Source: Anaerolineae bacterium (GTDB lineage Bacteria > Chloroflexota > Anaerolineae > Anaerolineales > UBA4823). From it: a stretch of 6,256 bases of DNA. Below the pieces are notes generated by a model. That model ran no database searches and was not told the origin of the DNA. It worked only from the letters and a program-made list of their open reading frames with translations. Shown here in pieces: positions 5,388-6,256 of the stretch. Position 1 is the first letter of the stretch. Each line of letters starts with the position of its first letter. The position numbers and the translations under genes were made by a program. Location of the stretch: positions 1 through 6,256 of the forward strand of contig JAUXFR010000090.1 of the NCBI GenBank assembly GCA_030622805.1. The letters are read 5' to 3'.

Positions 5388-6256
5388 ATGGAAGGTAAAG
5401 TCATTCGCGTTGTCGGCGCACGTGAACACAATCTAAAGAATATCACCGTCGAGATCCCGCGCGACAAATTTGTCGTCATCACCGGGCTGTCTGGCTCAGG
5501 AAAATCTTCACTGGCATTCGATACGATCTTCGCAGAAGGTCAGCGTCGTTATGTCGAATCACTCTCTGCATACGCACGGCAATTTCTTGGTCAGATGAAC
5601 AAACCGGATGTAGATTATATTGAAGGTTTATCACCAGCCGTTTCAATCGATCAAAAAGGCGCCTCCCACAATCCCCGCTCCACTGTGGGAACGGTGACAG
5701 AAGTTTACGATTACCTGCGGTTGCTGTATGCGCGCGCGGGTATCCCGCACTGCCCCATCTGTGGTCGAGAAGTGGCTCGTCAATCTGCCCAGGAGATCGT
5801 AGACGAGGTGGAACGATTGCCGGACGGCTCTCGATTGCTGATTCTTGCCCCACTTGTTCGTGGTCGCAAGGGCACTCACAAAGCGGTGCTTGAAGAAGTC
5901 CAAAAAGCGGGATTTGTACGCGCCCGTGTTGATGGTGAGGTCTATGAACTGGACGAAGATATCCAGATGGATCGCTACAAAATGCACACCATCGAAGCCG
6001 TCGTTGACCGGCTGATTATCCGTCACTTTGAAAACGAAGAGGAAGATCACGCTGCTAGTTCCCGCCTGACCGATTCGATCGAGACGGCCTTGAAATTCGG
6101 TGATGGGTACATGACCGTTCACATGCTACCAGAATCAGATTCCCCCTCCCCATCAGGCAAAGAAGACATGCTGGAAAATGAGAGGAATAAGGGTCAGGAT
6201 CTGCAATTCTCTGAACATCTTGCCTGTCCCGAGCATGGTTCAGTTCTACCCGAAGT
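5388..6256 (+). CDS. uvrA: Excinuclease ABC subunit A (UvrA), 5' part only
   Basis: UvrA is the damage-sensing ATPase of nucleotide excision repair and works with UvrB in the cytoplasm. The window holds 289 codons plus two bases, roughly the first third of a protein usually near 950 residues. Seen are the N-terminal GAREHNLKNI motif (10-19), Walker A GLSGSGKSS (33-41), the conserved block RRYVESLSAYARQFLGQM, the motif IEGLSPAVSIDQK, CPIC at 122-125, and the following region that corresponds to the UvrB-binding domain. The first zinc-module motif begins at C280-P-E-H283, where most relatives have CxxC. A serine/proline- and charge-rich stretch (about 248-271) just before it looks like an insertion of some 20-27 residues relative to E. 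coli UvrA. The ATG start is fixed by an in-frame TGA at 5367-5369, with no other usual start codon between. No clear Shine-Dalgarno is present, only GGA at 5374-5376. The truncation is caused by the window edge. Confidence 0.97.
   Translation, partial: MEGKVIRVVGAREHNLKNITVEIPRDKFVVITGLSGSGKSSLAFDTIFAEGQRRYVESLSAYARQFLGQMNKPDVDYIEGLSPAVSIDQKGASHNPRSTVGTVTEVYDYLRLLYARAGIPHCPICGREVARQSAQEIVDEVERLPDGSRLLILAPLVRGRKGTHKAVLEEVQKAGFVRARVDGEVYELDEDIQMDRYKMHTIEAVVDRLIIRHFENEEEDHAASSRLTDSIETALKFGDGYMTVHMLPESDSPSPSGKEDMLENERNKGQDLQFSEHLACPEHGSVLPE

Noticed and set aside
5210..5482. Minus-strand frame across the uvrA leader and start
   Set aside because: It runs through the uvrA Walker A coding region and AT-rich spacer. 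It has no ribosome site and conflicts with the divergent promoters.

Overview
The window looks like an ordinary housekeeping stretch of a bacterial chromosome. The organism is most likely a member of Chloroflexota, probably class Anaerolineae. This rests on recalled protein style only: the ClpC and UvrA N-termini, a membrane bacterial-PH-domain protein, and a small four-cysteine protein of a type I associate with that group. No search was run. Coding density is high, base composition is moderate, and there are no mobile elements, CRISPR arrays, tRNAs or rRNAs.

Layout, left to right. Bases 1-70 are non-coding and hold two good DnaA-box matches. Two minus-strand genes follow: a five-helix membrane protein with a bacterial PH domain (71-982) and, upstream of it, a SIMPL-domain lipoprotein (1127-1882). 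A 398-bp divergent spacer (1883-2280) carries a convincing clpC promoter and, directly before the start codon, a perfect 10-bp tandem repeat. A complete clpC (2281-4764, plus) follows. It converges on a 98-residue four-cysteine protein (4835-5131, minus) across a hairpin that can terminate both transcripts. A 256-bp divergent spacer with promoters in both directions leads to uvrA (5388 onward, plus), which is cut by the window edge after 289 codons.

Biologically, the right two thirds is protein quality control (ClpC unfoldase for ClpP) next to nucleotide excision repair (UvrA). Each seems to be its own transcription unit, because the genes alternate in strand and have separate promoters. ClpC lacks the ctsR-mcsA-mcsB companions seen in Firmicutes, at least inside this window.

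No clearly new multi-gene system is visible. The best leads are regulatory: the CtsR-box-like tandem repeat at the clpC start, repeated use of extended -10 promoters (TGn-TATAAT type), a probable leaderless GTG start for the PH-domain gene, a strong inverted repeat upstream of that gene with an oddly directed T-tract, and DnaA boxes at the left edge. All promoter and operator calls come from reading by eye.
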